Shown here one piece after another: positions 17,701-25,157 of a stretch of 26,044 bases of DNA. The DNA is taken from IMG/VR virus record IMGVR_UViG_3300023109_003022, positions 1-26,044 of that record; one strand, written 5' to 3'. The notes beneath the pieces are model-generated. The model ran no database searches and was not told the DNA's origin. It worked only from the letters and a program-made list of their open reading frames with translations. This DNA comes from a virus. The translations under genes were made by a program, and so were the position numbers. Numbering within the stretch: position 1 is the stretch's first letter; each line of letters starts with the position of its first letter.

Positions 17701-18158
17701 CGCATAAAAACGCAATGTTGGCATCAGACAATGAAGAATACGATTATGTATTAATATTTGAAGGTGACGTTATTATAGATACACCAATAAGTGAATTATA
17801 TAATAAATTAGTTGAATTTAACCAAACAGCTATTAAAACTGATATGGATATTATTGGGTTTGGTAATCCAACAGATAATAGAAATTTAAATGGTCCTAAA
17901 ATAGATGAAATCCATACAGATATAACTCCATTTGTACCTGCTCAATCGTATTTAATTACTAGAACTAAATTAAAAGGTATTAGAAAAAAATTAAATACAT
18001 TACCTTGGGATGCTTTTGATTTATGGATATGTAATGTAGCTAAATTAAGAGTAGGAACAGCAGATAAAATCTACACAAAACACCTACCCGGATTTAGTAT
18101 TATAGAACAAGAATTTAAAGGTATGGATGAAAATAGCCCTGAAATTTACGCAAAATGA
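14790..18158 (+). CDS. Four-domain enzyme: FkbM methyltransferase - GT4 - GT-like - GT25-like
   Basis: Residues ~36-165 are an FkbM methyltransferase (GDVVVDIGASIGPFL, VIAVEPMPS, INFLKLDCEGGEYDIF). Residues ~223-535 resemble a GT4 GT-B transferase: LLCIAPHLSTGGLPQYL opening, HILHIGLFTSRKNQSEF, and an E-x7-E site (E486/E494) in ETMPLVIREAL. Residues ~548-865 form a third domain (AYVICTYPVTDAII, KIIISSHAPVPKELQEMVDY) of a type I associate with phage and capsule glycosyltransferases but cannot assign. Residues ~895-1122 resemble GT25, the family of LPS galactosyltransferases and collagen galactosyltransferases: GHYGCFLAHKNAM, then YVLIFEGDV in place of the usual acidic motif, and PAQSYLITRT. The protein probably builds or caps an oligosaccharide in one polypeptide. 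The stop overlaps the next start (ATGA). GT25 is the least certain part. Confidence 0.82.
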   Translation: MFDYGDVEIKDPYFKECLEREFFNDSQYEKYVSVKEGDVVVDIGASIGPFLYTIKDKNLSKVIAVEPMPSYHKLLLKNSGLPNLILYKNAIGSNDNEIIDLEWSSEKEQVKTISFQSIVNNNDLSYINFLKLDCEGGEYDIFTEENIDYLKNNVGYIVGEFHLNDERMTNEFKKLYKLLNKHNFNFHIESVDGYDNTQWFKDDLEYSSNQKSQVILYIDNRKMKKLLCIAPHLSTGGLPQYLTKKVELLKDEYEIHLVEWQDVTGGRLVVTKNKILALVPDDRFYTLGENKMELMELIDKIKPDIIHSEEIPEFYMPNDIAQKLYATDRSYKIVETSHDSSFDVEQKRFFPDKFMFVSQWQIDQYKDIDIPKVLVEYPIEYIPRPDRTEALQKLGLDPNKKHILHIGLFTSRKNQSEFFEYAKMLPEYEFHSVGNQADNFKWYWEPLMQDKPDNLTWWNERTDVDNFYQSMDLFLFTSRGTANDKETMPLVIREALSYQIPQLLYNLEVYQNYFDSYDSINYLNFDSLEENKKLIQQHFQESDYIDPSKEAYVICTYPVTDAIIQTTKDCINSLKRDGRKIIISSHAPVPKELQEMVDYVFYDANNILTKHTYYSSFNFYTDLYDTNLNLKGEDNDIYHGPACYTSFRNPATFAKNLSIEKLHFINYDYILKDEDYINYISKILNTKDTFFGEFKAQEGKCYYTYFFSSKPEPILENTPDIHSAKEYDDLMFTCGSESNGIENMYYHLFKDYPNNYIEPKEKFESDAEKYFDFEDYSMVEYYSILPTNVPGRFCPWITISNAKESKLIHYTVERNGEIIIDRNLEVTGKYYFWDMVPYSLDDNTVVKFHITDLNTGDFIKEHVFNLNKDYFLNKMPNNGTFNWKGGIKEYARKPKIKLMHLVTEPDTNEKEITSIESVKEFCELTGIKYEQRVNEIYKNTPPKNNCNRPDDVQDKPGYYKLAPGHYGCFLAHKNAMLASDNEEYDYVLIFEGDVIIDTPISELYNKLVEFNQTAIKTDMDIIGFGNPTDNRNLNGPKIDEIHTDITPFVPAQSYLITRTKLKGIRKKLNTLPWDAFDLWICNVAKLRVGTADKIYTKHLPGFSIIEQEFKGMDENSPEIYAK

Positions 18159-19105
18159 GAATAGCACAAGTACATCCAGGATGTGGAATTCCTGTACCCC
18201 CTCCATCATGGGGAGCAATTGAAAAAATAGTATGGGAGTTTATATGTAATCAGAAAGAATTAGGTCATGAAGTTGATTTAAAATGGTCAGGTGATATTAA
18301 ACCTGGTGAGTATGATATAGTACATTGTCATGTTGCTAATTTAGCTATTGAATTATCATCCCGTGGTATTCCTTATATATATCAATTACATGATCATCAT
18401 GCTTATCATTATGGTAAAGATTCATTTGTTTATAAACAAAATTTAAAAGCAATTGAGGGATCACTATTATCCTTAATGCCTGCTAAATTTTTAGTAGATT
18501 ATTTTGATAATGATAAATGTATTTATTTTGCCCATGGGGTAAATACTAAAGAGTTTTATCCTACAATTAAACGTCATCCATTAAATAATCCCAAATTATT
18601 GATGGTAGCTAATAATGGTTTAGCTGGTGATCCTTCATTTGATAGAAAAGGATTTACTTATGGTTTAGGGCTAGCAATGATGAATAACCTAGAAATTACT
18701 ATAGCTGGACCTTCAGCTAATAAACAATTTTTTAATTCTCATTTATGGATGTTAAATTATCCTAAATTAAATTTGGTTTTTGATACTCCTAATAGTACAT
18801 TACTAGAATTGTATCATGATCATGACATATTTGTTCATCCTACTATGTTAGAAGCAGGACATCCTAATTTAACAATGATTGAAGCAGCAGCTGCTGGTTT
18901 ACCTATTATTGCTAATTGGGAATATGCTACTGATTTTCATGGCGCATGGAGAGCACCTCGTGATGTTTTTGAAATGAATAAAGGATTAAAAAATATTTTA
19001 TCTAACTGGGAATCATATATTGAACAATCTATTAATACTGGTAGAGAATTATCATGGTATAATCGTTCTAAAGAAATATTAAAAATATATAATTCAGTTA
19101 TATGA
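18155..19105 (+). CDS. GT4-family glycosyltransferase
   Basis: This 316-aa protein begins MRIAQVHPGCGIPVPPPSWG and AIEKIVWEFI, the acceptor-side opening of GT4 GT-B enzymes. It continues with YDIVHCHVANLA and YIYQLHDHHAY, and ends with HDIFVHPTMLEAGHPNLTMI and EAAAAGLPIIA, where the glutamates correspond to the nucleotide-sugar site of the family (spacing E-x9-E, two residues longer than usual). It is slightly short for GT4 but complete at both ends. The start overlaps the previous stop by ATGA, and the end overlaps the next start by ATGA, so it is translationally coupled. Donor and acceptor are unknown. Confidence 0.87.
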   Translation: MRIAQVHPGCGIPVPPPSWGAIEKIVWEFICNQKELGHEVDLKWSGDIKPGEYDIVHCHVANLAIELSSRGIPYIYQLHDHHAYHYGKDSFVYKQNLKAIEGSLLSLMPAKFLVDYFDNDKCIYFAHGVNTKEFYPTIKRHPLNNPKLLMVANNGLAGDPSFDRKGFTYGLGLAMMNNLEITIAGPSANKQFFNSHLWMLNYPKLNLVFDTPNSTLLELYHDHDIFVHPTMLEAGHPNLTMIEAAAAGLPIIANWEYATDFHGAWRAPRDVFEMNKGLKNILSNWESYIEQSINTGRELSWYNRSKEILKIYNSVI

Positions 19106-19740
19106 AAAGAAATACCCGCTTAGTTAGTATTAAAAATACCCCTATGGTAATATATGAGGGTCCTGAATGTATATCCGATGATATAGTAAAATATAATAAT
19201 TTTTGGGAATTTGAATTATTTGATTATTTTAAACATTGGTTTCCTAAAGAAGGATTAATGTTGGATATTGGAGCTAATATAGGAGCCCATTGTGTTCAAT
19301 TTAAACATTATTTTCCTAATTTAAAGATATGGGCTTTTGAACCATTTTTTGAAAATTATAATATATTAAAAACTAATACTGATAGATATAATGATGTTCA
19401 TTGTTTTAATTTAGGAGTAGGTAGTAATAACTCAATGGTTCATTTCGGAAACGAACAAGAACAAAATTCAGGTGTAATAAAAATAGTTCCTAAAAGTAAT
19501 ATTACTAATTTAGTTATTGCTTTAGATACAATTACATTTCCTGAACCTATTAAATTTATTAAAATTGATGTGGAAGGACATGAATTATCTGCTTTTGAAG
19601 GAATGACAGATTTATTATTAAAATATAAACCTATAATATGGTTAGAGGATAATAGTAAAACAGCAGTCCCTTATTTAGAAAAATTAGGATACAAAATAAT
19701 ACAAAAACAAATATCAACAAACGATTATTTAATGATATGA
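19102..19740 (+). CDS. FkbM-family SAM-dependent methyltransferase
   Basis: This 212-aa protein shows GLMLDIGANIGAHCVQF (SAM loop), IWAFEPFFENYNIL (acidic second strand) and FIKIDVEGHELSAFEG, the conserved FkbM core. FkbM enzymes O-methylate sugars and other hydroxyls and are common in surface-glycan clusters. It is a stand-alone copy, paralogous in family to the N-terminal domain of the 1,122-aa protein two genes upstream. It is coupled to both neighbours by ATGA overlaps. It probably methylates a sugar added by the flanking transferases; this is inferred from context. Confidence 0.87.
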   Translation: MKRNTRLVSIKNTPMVIYEGPECISDDIVKYNNFWEFELFDYFKHWFPKEGLMLDIGANIGAHCVQFKHYFPNLKIWAFEPFFENYNILKTNTDRYNDVHCFNLGVGSNNSMVHFGNEQEQNSGVIKIVPKSNITNLVIALDTITFPEPIKFIKIDVEGHELSAFEGMTDLLLKYKPIIWLEDNSKTAVPYLEKLGYKIIQKQISTNDYLMI

Positions 19741-20948
19741 AAGAAATATTAATAAAAGAATATAATAATCTTAAACAATTAAGCATTCCATTTAAAAAAG
19801 GAACAAATACACTTAAAGTTAATTTTATTAAAGGAGCATTTGCTGAAGTAATAGGTCCTAATTCTGCTAATTATACTATTAATTTTTATGATCAAGATAC
19901 AAACCAATTAAAATATTATTGTGATGTAACTAATAATATGTGGACTCGTTCTAATATTAAATATTTTATAAATTGGAAGATTGAAGTAGTAAATAAAGAA
20001 ACTGGAGAAGTAGAATTAAAACATATATTTAATCCTAAAGGAAAACGTATTTACATTCATTTAGATTCTTCTGCTATTGGAGATACATTAGCTTGGTTCC
20101 CTCATATAGATGAATTTAGAAAAAAATGGAACTGTGAAGTAATTACATCTACATTTCATAATGAATGGTTTGAAAAAGAATACCCAGAATTAGAATTTGT
20201 AAAACCAGGAACTGAAGTGCAAAATTTATACGCAATGTATAGTATTGGATGGCATTATAATGAAGATAAAAAATATGATGATACAAAAATCCCAATTGAT
20301 TTTAAGCAACATCCTTTAGGTGAAACAACAACTTCTATATTAGGTTTAGATTATAAAGAAATAAAACCAAAAATTACAATACCTAATAAAGGAAAACAAA
20401 TAGATGGAAAATATGTTGTTATAGCACCTCATGCTTCGGCACACGCCAAATATTGGATGTACCCAGGAGGATGGCAAACTGTAATTGATTATTTAAAAGA
20501 TCAAGGATATAAAGTAGTAATGATTACTAAAGAACGTTTAGGAAATGATTGGCATGATTCTAAATTAGGAGGTACTTTAAAAGGAGTAATTGATAAAACA
20601 GGTGATTATCCTATAGAAGATAGAATGGTAGATATTAAATATGCTGATGCTTTTATAGGTGTAGGTAGTGGTTTAAGTTGGTTAGCTTGGGCTACTGGAA
20701 CTCCCGTTACTTTAATTTCAGGATTTAGTGAACCTTATAGTGAATTTTTAGACTGTGAACGTGTATTTAATTATGATGAGGATGTATGTACTGGATGTTT
20801 TAATAGAGAATGGCTTAATCCTGGAGATTGGGATTGGTGTCCAGATCAAAAAGATACCCCACGACAATTTGAATGCAGTAAAACTATTACTCCTTCTCGT
20901 GTACTTGCATCGATTAATAGAACCCTTAATATTTATAACAAAAATTAA
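19737..20948 (+). CDS. TibC/Aah-like protein O-heptosyltransferase (BAHTr family, GT9-like)
   Basis: The 403 residues are close to the usual size of autotransporter strand-loop-strand O-heptosyltransferases. The N-terminal ~95 residues form a beta-rich domain, then a GT-B core: RIYIHLDSSAIGDTLAW (D110 and the GDTLAW turn match the family active-site segment), VVIAPHASAHAKYWMYPGGW, and AFIGVGSGLSWLAWATGTPV for the nucleotide-sugar side. Near the C terminus four cysteines, C351-x2-C354, C368 and C380, with WDWCPD and DTPRQFECSK reproduce the iron-finger of TibC-type enzymes. These enzymes add heptose to Ser/Thr in repetitive adhesins in the cytoplasm. Here the neighbouring Ser/Thr-rich fibre is the obvious candidate acceptor. 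Family assignment is strong; heptose as donor and the fibre as acceptor are inferred. Confidence 0.85.
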   Translation: MKEILIKEYNNLKQLSIPFKKGTNTLKVNFIKGAFAEVIGPNSANYTINFYDQDTNQLKYYCDVTNNMWTRSNIKYFINWKIEVVNKETGEVELKHIFNPKGKRIYIHLDSSAIGDTLAWFPHIDEFRKKWNCEVITSTFHNEWFEKEYPELEFVKPGTEVQNLYAMYSIGWHYNEDKKYDDTKIPIDFKQHPLGETTTSILGLDYKEIKPKITIPNKGKQIDGKYVVIAPHASAHAKYWMYPGGWQTVIDYLKDQGYKVVMITKERLGNDWHDSKLGGTLKGVIDKTGDYPIEDRMVDIKYADAFIGVGSGLSWLAWATGTPVTLISGFSEPYSEFLDCERVFNYDEDVCTGCFNREWLNPGDWDWCPDQKDTPRQFECSKTITPSRVLASINRTLNIYNKN

Positions 20949-20951
20949 ATT

Positions 20952-21713
20952 ATGGCAGGATTAGACAATTCAAATATATCTACAGGTAATACTGTTGAAG
21001 CATCTGATATTCAACAATTATATACCGCATTAGGTACAGGTTCCCCTGGTACTATTGATGGTTTGGTTATAACCGGTAGTCTTAAAGGTGACGTTGAGGG
21101 TGACGTTACGGGTGATTTAACAGGTAACGCAGATACAGCAACCACTTCTACTAATTCTAATTTTGGTAGAATATCTAATAATATAACAGCACCAACTTCT
21201 TACTCAGTTGTATTTGCTGATGCTCCTACGTCTCCAACATATAAACAATTATATGTAGACTCAGGCTCAGATGGCTCAGGTATGCATTATCAACCTTCAA
21301 ATAATTTACTACAAGTTACCGCTTCATATGCTGTTACCGCATCTCATGCTTTAAACAGTGGAGGTGGTGGAGGAAGTTCTGTATCATTAAGGATAACAGA
21401 AGATAGTAACCCCGCATTCCCTGGAAATTCTATAACAATGGTTCCTTTTGGAGGTATTTGGAATCCTTCAGTTACAGGGGGAGCAGGTGTAGATATATTC
21501 TCTATTTTTGGTAAAACCCCAACTCAATTTGGGGCAGATATATTAGCAACAGCTACCTGTTACGACCCAAATTTTATAGGTCCCGGAGCTAATACAGCAA
21601 TTGGAATAACTTTAGATACTACAAACCCAGCCCAACCTTTTCTTAATTTTACCGATAGTGTTGGGGCCCCATATAACAAAGAAGTTTCTTACCACGGATG
21701 GTTAGAAAATTAA
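20952..21713 (+). CDS. Phage fibre-like structural protein (253 aa)
   Basis: The N-terminal half has NISTGNTVEASDIQQLYTAL and then the GDVEGDVTGDLTGNADTAT repeat, a common style in tail-fibre and appendage proteins. A GGGGGSS linker (~137-143) precedes a ~110-residue C-terminal domain with TMVPFGGIWNPSVTGG and VSYHGWLEN, consistent with a compact beta-sandwich. The start is 3 nt after the heptosyltransferase stop, so it may ride on the same transcript, although a TATTTATA motif lies at 20930-20937. No close family is recognised. It is probably a minor virion protein linking the modification cassette to the tail block. Confidence 0.65.
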   Translation: MAGLDNSNISTGNTVEASDIQQLYTALGTGSPGTIDGLVITGSLKGDVEGDVTGDLTGNADTATTSTNSNFGRISNNITAPTSYSVVFADAPTSPTYKQLYVDSGSDGSGMHYQPSNNLLQVTASYAVTASHALNSGGGGGSSVSLRITEDSNPAFPGNSITMVPFGGIWNPSVTGGAGVDIFSIFGKTPTQFGADILATATCYDPNFIGPGANTAIGITLDTTNPAQPFLNFTDSVGAPYNKEVSYHGWLEN

Positions 21714-21742
21714 ATTAACAATAAGTTTTATATATTTATACA

Positions 21743-21991
21743 ATGGAACAACAGTTTTTAACCCCTGAAGAACTTACAGAAATTAAATCTTTAAATAAAC
21801 AAAGAAATAAACTAACTGAATTATTTGGAAGTTTAGAATTTGACCTACAATTAATAAAAATAGAAAAATTAAAAGTAGTAGAAGAATTAAAAAATGTAAG
21901 TGAAGCTACAGATAAAATGGCTCTTAACCTACAAGAAAAATATGGAGAAGGCAACGTTAATGTAGAAACAGGAGAGTTTATAAAACGATGA
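21743..21991 (+). CDS. Small coiled-coil protein (82 aa), function unknown
   Basis: The sequence is mostly helical with heptad-like Leu/Ile spacing (ELTEIKSLNKQRNKLTELF, IKIEKLKVVEELKNV), followed by a short C-terminal tail NVNVETGEFIKR. There are no Cys, Trp or membrane segments. It lies between a fibre-like gene and the tail sheath and ends 52 nt before the sheath start. A TATTTATA motif ends 2 nt before the ATG. It could be a tail-assembly or minor structural protein; I do not recognise a family. Confidence 0.7.
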   Translation: MEQQFLTPEELTEIKSLNKQRNKLTELFGSLEFDLQLIKIEKLKVVEELKNVSEATDKMALNLQEKYGEGNVNVETGEFIKR

Positions 21992-22009
21992 TTTTTAAAA
22001 CCTTTCTAT

Positions 22010-22018
22010 ATATTTATA
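22010..22018 (+). promoter_or_regulatory. ATATTTAT(A) motif before tail sheath
   Basis: ATATTTATA at 22010-22018, 25 nt before the sheath ATG, in the 52-nt gap after the small coiled-coil gene. The spacing would allow a promoter -10 role with a short leader. Equivalent elements precede the tube gene (23787-23795), the gp26-like gene (24361-24368), the tape measure (25419-25426) and the small gene (21732-21740). Confidence 0.35.
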
Positions 22019-22043
22019 ACAAAATAAAATAATACAAAACAAA

Positions 22044-23771
22044 ATGGCAGAAACATTAATATCTCCAGGAGTATTAGCAAGAGAAAACGATAATTCTTTT
22101 ATCTCCGAAAGACCTATTAGAAACGCGGCAGCTATTATTGGTCCAACAGTAAAAGGTCCAGTAGAAGTTCCAACCGTTGTTACTTCTTATAGTGATTATG
22201 AAAGTAGATTTGGAACTACTCTTACTAGTGGTAGTTTAGAATATTCTTATTTCACATCAATCGCTGCATTTAATTACTTTTCAAATGGTGGTGAGACACT
22301 TTTAGTATCAAGAGTAGCTAATACAGCTGCTGATTATGCCCCAGCAAGCTCATCAGCTGATTTATTTGGTAGTGGTACTTTAGCGGCAGTTAATGGAATT
22401 ACATTCAAAACTTTCGGTGATGGTGTTATTTATAATAGTGACGGAGCTGAAGATGCTGAAGGTGCATTAGTAAGTGGATCTTCTGATAACTTAAGATGGG
22501 AAGTAACAAATTCAAATGTTTCCAATGGTACATTTGATCTTCTTGTTAGAAGAGGTGATGATAACACTGATAATAAGATTGTAGTTGAAGCATGGACGGG
22601 TTTATCATTAGATCCTTTAGCCTCTAACTTTGTTTCTAAAGTAATAGGTGATATGTATGAAACTTATGATTCAGTTAATAACCAAATTTCAGTTAACGGA
22701 AATTATAAATCAAACTCAAGACATATTTATGTAGGTTCAGTCACTTCTGGTTTCTTAACACCAAATTATTTTGATAATAATGGAGTTGCAAAAGCAGCAT
22801 ATGCTGATATGATCCCAGTAAATGCTAGTGGTTCATTTGGAGCTGCAGAAGGTGATTTAATTAATGGAGTTAATTTTTACGAAAATATTACAGATACAAA
22901 TACTCAAGGTTTAGTAGCTGCTGATTATACCGACATGATTAGCTTATTAGCTAACCAAGATGATTATAAATTCAATACATTATCAATCCCAGGTTTATTT
23001 AACTCGGGAACTAATTTAGCTACTCCAATTGCAAATGCAATTAATAACACTCAACAAAGAGGAGATAGTATTTTTGTAATGGATTTAGTTGATTATGGTT
23101 CAACAGTAACACAAGTAACTACTCAAGCAGCTACTAGAAATACTTCATATGCTGCTTCGTACTGGCCTTGGTTACAAATAATTGATCCAAATTCAGGTCA
23201 ATTAGTATGGGTACCAGCATCAACAATGATCCCAGGAGTATATGCATTTAATGATTCAGTTTCTGAACCATGGTTTGCACCTGCAGGTATCAATAGAGGT
23301 GGTTTAGATCAAGTTATTAGACCTGAAGTTAAATTAACCCAAGCACAACGTGATTCATTATACTCAGGAAAAACAAATCCAATTGCTTCATTCCCAGCAA
23401 CAGGAGTAGTAGTATATGGTCAGAAAACATTACAAACCAAAGCTTCTGCTTTAGATAGAGTAAATGTTAGAAGATTATTAATTGCTTTGAAAAACTACAT
23501 CTCAGATGTAGCTCAAAACTTAGTATTTGAACAAAACACAATTGCAACAAGAAATGCTTTTATAAGCCAAGTTAACCCGTACTTAGAAACAGTACAACAA
23601 AGACAAGGTTTATATGCATTTAAAGTAATTATGGATGAAAGTAACAACTCAGCAGACGTAATTGATAGAAATGAAATGATTGGTCAAATTTACCTCCAGC
23701 CTACTAAAACAGCTGAATTCATTTACCTAGATTTCAATATTTTACCAACTGGAGCTACTTTCCCTGCATAA
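22044..23771 (+). CDS. Contractile tail sheath protein (T4 gp18-like)
   Basis: The 575-aa protein opens with ETLISPGVLARENDNSF and PIRNAAAIIGPTVKGPVEVP, then VTSYSDYESRFGT and FSNGGETLLVSRVA, the classic sheath N-terminal domain. The middle (~110-330) is a variable surface domain. The C terminus has NPIASFPATGVVVYGQKTL, LDRVNVRRLLIALKNYI and a final TAEFIYLDFNIL strand, the conserved core that forms the interlocked sheath mesh around the tail tube. It is somewhat shorter than T4 gp18, consistent with a smaller outer domain. It is directly followed by the tail tube gene, the usual order. Confidence 0.95.
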   Translation: MAETLISPGVLARENDNSFISERPIRNAAAIIGPTVKGPVEVPTVVTSYSDYESRFGTTLTSGSLEYSYFTSIAAFNYFSNGGETLLVSRVANTAADYAPASSSADLFGSGTLAAVNGITFKTFGDGVIYNSDGAEDAEGALVSGSSDNLRWEVTNSNVSNGTFDLLVRRGDDNTDNKIVVEAWTGLSLDPLASNFVSKVIGDMYETYDSVNNQISVNGNYKSNSRHIYVGSVTSGFLTPNYFDNNGVAKAAYADMIPVNASGSFGAAEGDLINGVNFYENITDTNTQGLVAADYTDMISLLANQDDYKFNTLSIPGLFNSGTNLATPIANAINNTQQRGDSIFVMDLVDYGSTVTQVTTQAATRNTSYAASYWPWLQIIDPNSGQLVWVPASTMIPGVYAFNDSVSEPWFAPAGINRGGLDQVIRPEVKLTQAQRDSLYSGKTNPIASFPATGVVVYGQKTLQTKASALDRVNVRRLLIALKNYISDVAQNLVFEQNTIATRNAFISQVNPYLETVQQRQGLYAFKVIMDESNNSADVIDRNEMIGQIYLQPTKTAEFIYLDFNILPTGATFPA

Positions 23772-23810
23772 TTTTTTAAAAGTTAAATATTTATAATAAA
23801 ATAAAATAAA

Positions 23811-24299
23811 ATGGCGATATTAGATTCCAACGAAATTTTCTTCACAGCTTTCGAACCGAAAGTACAAAATAGGTTTATCATGTATGTTGATGGTATTCCT
23901 GCATATACTATTAAAGGTGTTTCATCTGTAGGATTTGCACAGGAAGAAATTAAATTAAACCACATCAACACTTATAGAAAAATCAAAGGTAAATTATCAT
24001 GGAATGATGTTACAATGACTCTATTTGATCCGATTACTCCATCAGGAGCTCAAGCAGTAATGGAATGGGTAAGATTACACCATGAATCAGTTACTGGTAG
24101 AGATGGTTATTCTGATATGTATAAAAAAGATGTAACAATCAACGTATTAGGACCTGTAGGTGATATTGTTTCGGAATGGATCTTAAAAGGTGCATTTATT
24201 AAATCAGGCGAATTCGGAGAATACAACTGGGATAATGAAGCTGCTGCTCAAAATATGACAGTAGTATTAGGAATGGATTATTGCGTATTGAACTTCTAA
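23811..24299 (+). CDS. Tail tube protein (T4 gp19-like)
   Basis: At 162 aa it matches the size of gp19-type tube proteins. Diagnostic segments are RFIMYVDGIPAYTIKGVSS, KLSWNDVTMTLFDPITPSG, and WILKGAFIKSGEFGEYNWDN near the C terminus, before VVLGMDYCVL. Six copies per ring would stack inside the sheath and form the DNA conduit. The gene follows the sheath by 39 nt, with TATTTATA at 23788-23795 and a run of AAAAT before the ATG, and is followed by a strong hairpin terminator, as expected for a highly expressed gene. Confidence 0.93.
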   Translation: MAILDSNEIFFTAFEPKVQNRFIMYVDGIPAYTIKGVSSVGFAQEEIKLNHINTYRKIKGKLSWNDVTMTLFDPITPSGAQAVMEWVRLHHESVTGRDGYSDMYKKDVTINVLGPVGDIVSEWILKGAFIKSGEFGEYNWDNEAAAQNMTVVLGMDYCVLNF

Positions 24300-24321
24300 T
24301 AAAGAAATTCAAGATATTTTA

Positions 24322-24352
24322 AAGAGGAGCTTGGCTATGTCAAGCTCCTTTT
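24322..24352 (+). terminator. Rho-independent terminator after tail tube gene
   Basis: A perfect 9-bp stem AGGAGCTTG (24325-24333) / CAAGCTCCT (24341-24349) around a 7-nt loop is followed by TTT, with AA upstream extending the pairing. It lies 25 nt downstream of the tube stop codon. Confidence 0.9.
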
Positions 24353-24401
24353 GTATGTTAATATTTATCATAAGACAAAAGTTATTATTAAATAAAAATT
24401 T

Positions 24402-25157
24402 ATGGAACAACAAGAAAAACCCAAATTCAAATTCCCAACAGAACACGTTGAATTACCTTCAAAAGGATTATTATATCCTGAAGGTCATCCTTTATCTTCT
24501 GGGGTAGTAGAAATGAAATACATGACTGCTAAAGAAGAAGACATTTTAACTAATTTAAATTATGTTAAACAAGGTATCGTAATTGATAAACTACTTCAAT
24601 CATTAATAGTTACAGAGTTTGATTATTCAGATTTACTTATTGGTGACAAAAATGCAATTATGGTTGCCGCTCGTGTATTAGGTTATGGTAAAGATTATCC
24701 ATTTACTTATGAGGGAGAAGAAATAGTAGTTGATTTATCTGAATTATTGCCTACTGAATTAGATGAAAGCACAATTACTAAAGGTATTAATGAATTTGAA
24801 TACACCTTACCTTATTCCAAAAATAAAATCACTTATAAGATATTAAATGGAAAAGATGAAAAAGGAATTGAAGCTGAAATTAAAGGATTAAAACGCATTA
24901 ACAAAAATGTGTCTGCTGATATATCTACCCGTCTAAAACACCAAATTATTTCAGTTGATGGGGATGCTGATAAAAAAACAGTACGTGAGTTTGTAGACGG
25001 TTATATGTTAGCCAGAGACTCAGTTGCCTTTAGACAACATTTAAAAGCTACACAACCTGATATCCAAATGACATTTATTCATGATGGTAAAAATGGCGAG
25101 GAGGAGGTCGCAGTACCCATTGAGGTACAGTTTTTTTGGCCTGACTCAAGAATATAG
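24402..25157 (+). CDS. T4 gp26-like baseplate hub / tail assembly protein
   Basis: The 251-aa protein has the T4_baseplate (gp26-type) opening: HVELPSKGLLYPEGHPL, SSGVVEMKYMTAKEEDILT, IVIDKLLQSLIV and GDKNAIMVAARVLGYGKDY. A middle region with alternating acidic strands is followed by DISTRLKHQIISVDGD and a helical end, finishing FFWPDSRI. In T4 this protein acts in baseplate hub assembly; in many phages a gene in this position, between tail tube and tape measure, encodes the tail assembly chaperone. Its 3' end overlaps a second frame by 77 nt. It sits in its own unit between two hairpin terminators. Confidence 0.82.
   Translation: MEQQEKPKFKFPTEHVELPSKGLLYPEGHPLSSGVVEMKYMTAKEEDILTNLNYVKQGIVIDKLLQSLIVTEFDYSDLLIGDKNAIMVAARVLGYGKDYPFTYEGEEIVVDLSELLPTELDESTITKGINEFEYTLPYSKNKITYKILNGKDEKGIEAEIKGLKRINKNVSADISTRLKHQIISVDGDADKKTVREFVDGYMLARDSVAFRQHLKATQPDIQMTFIHDGKNGEEEVAVPIEVQFFWPDSRI

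Noticed and set aside
25130-25144. Canonical -1 slippery heptamer for the gp26/gp51 overlap
   Set aside because: In the gp26 frame the heptamer would be G_TTT_TTT, not a full X_XXY_YYZ, and the -1 frame stops at TGA 25142, so it cannot make the downstream domain.
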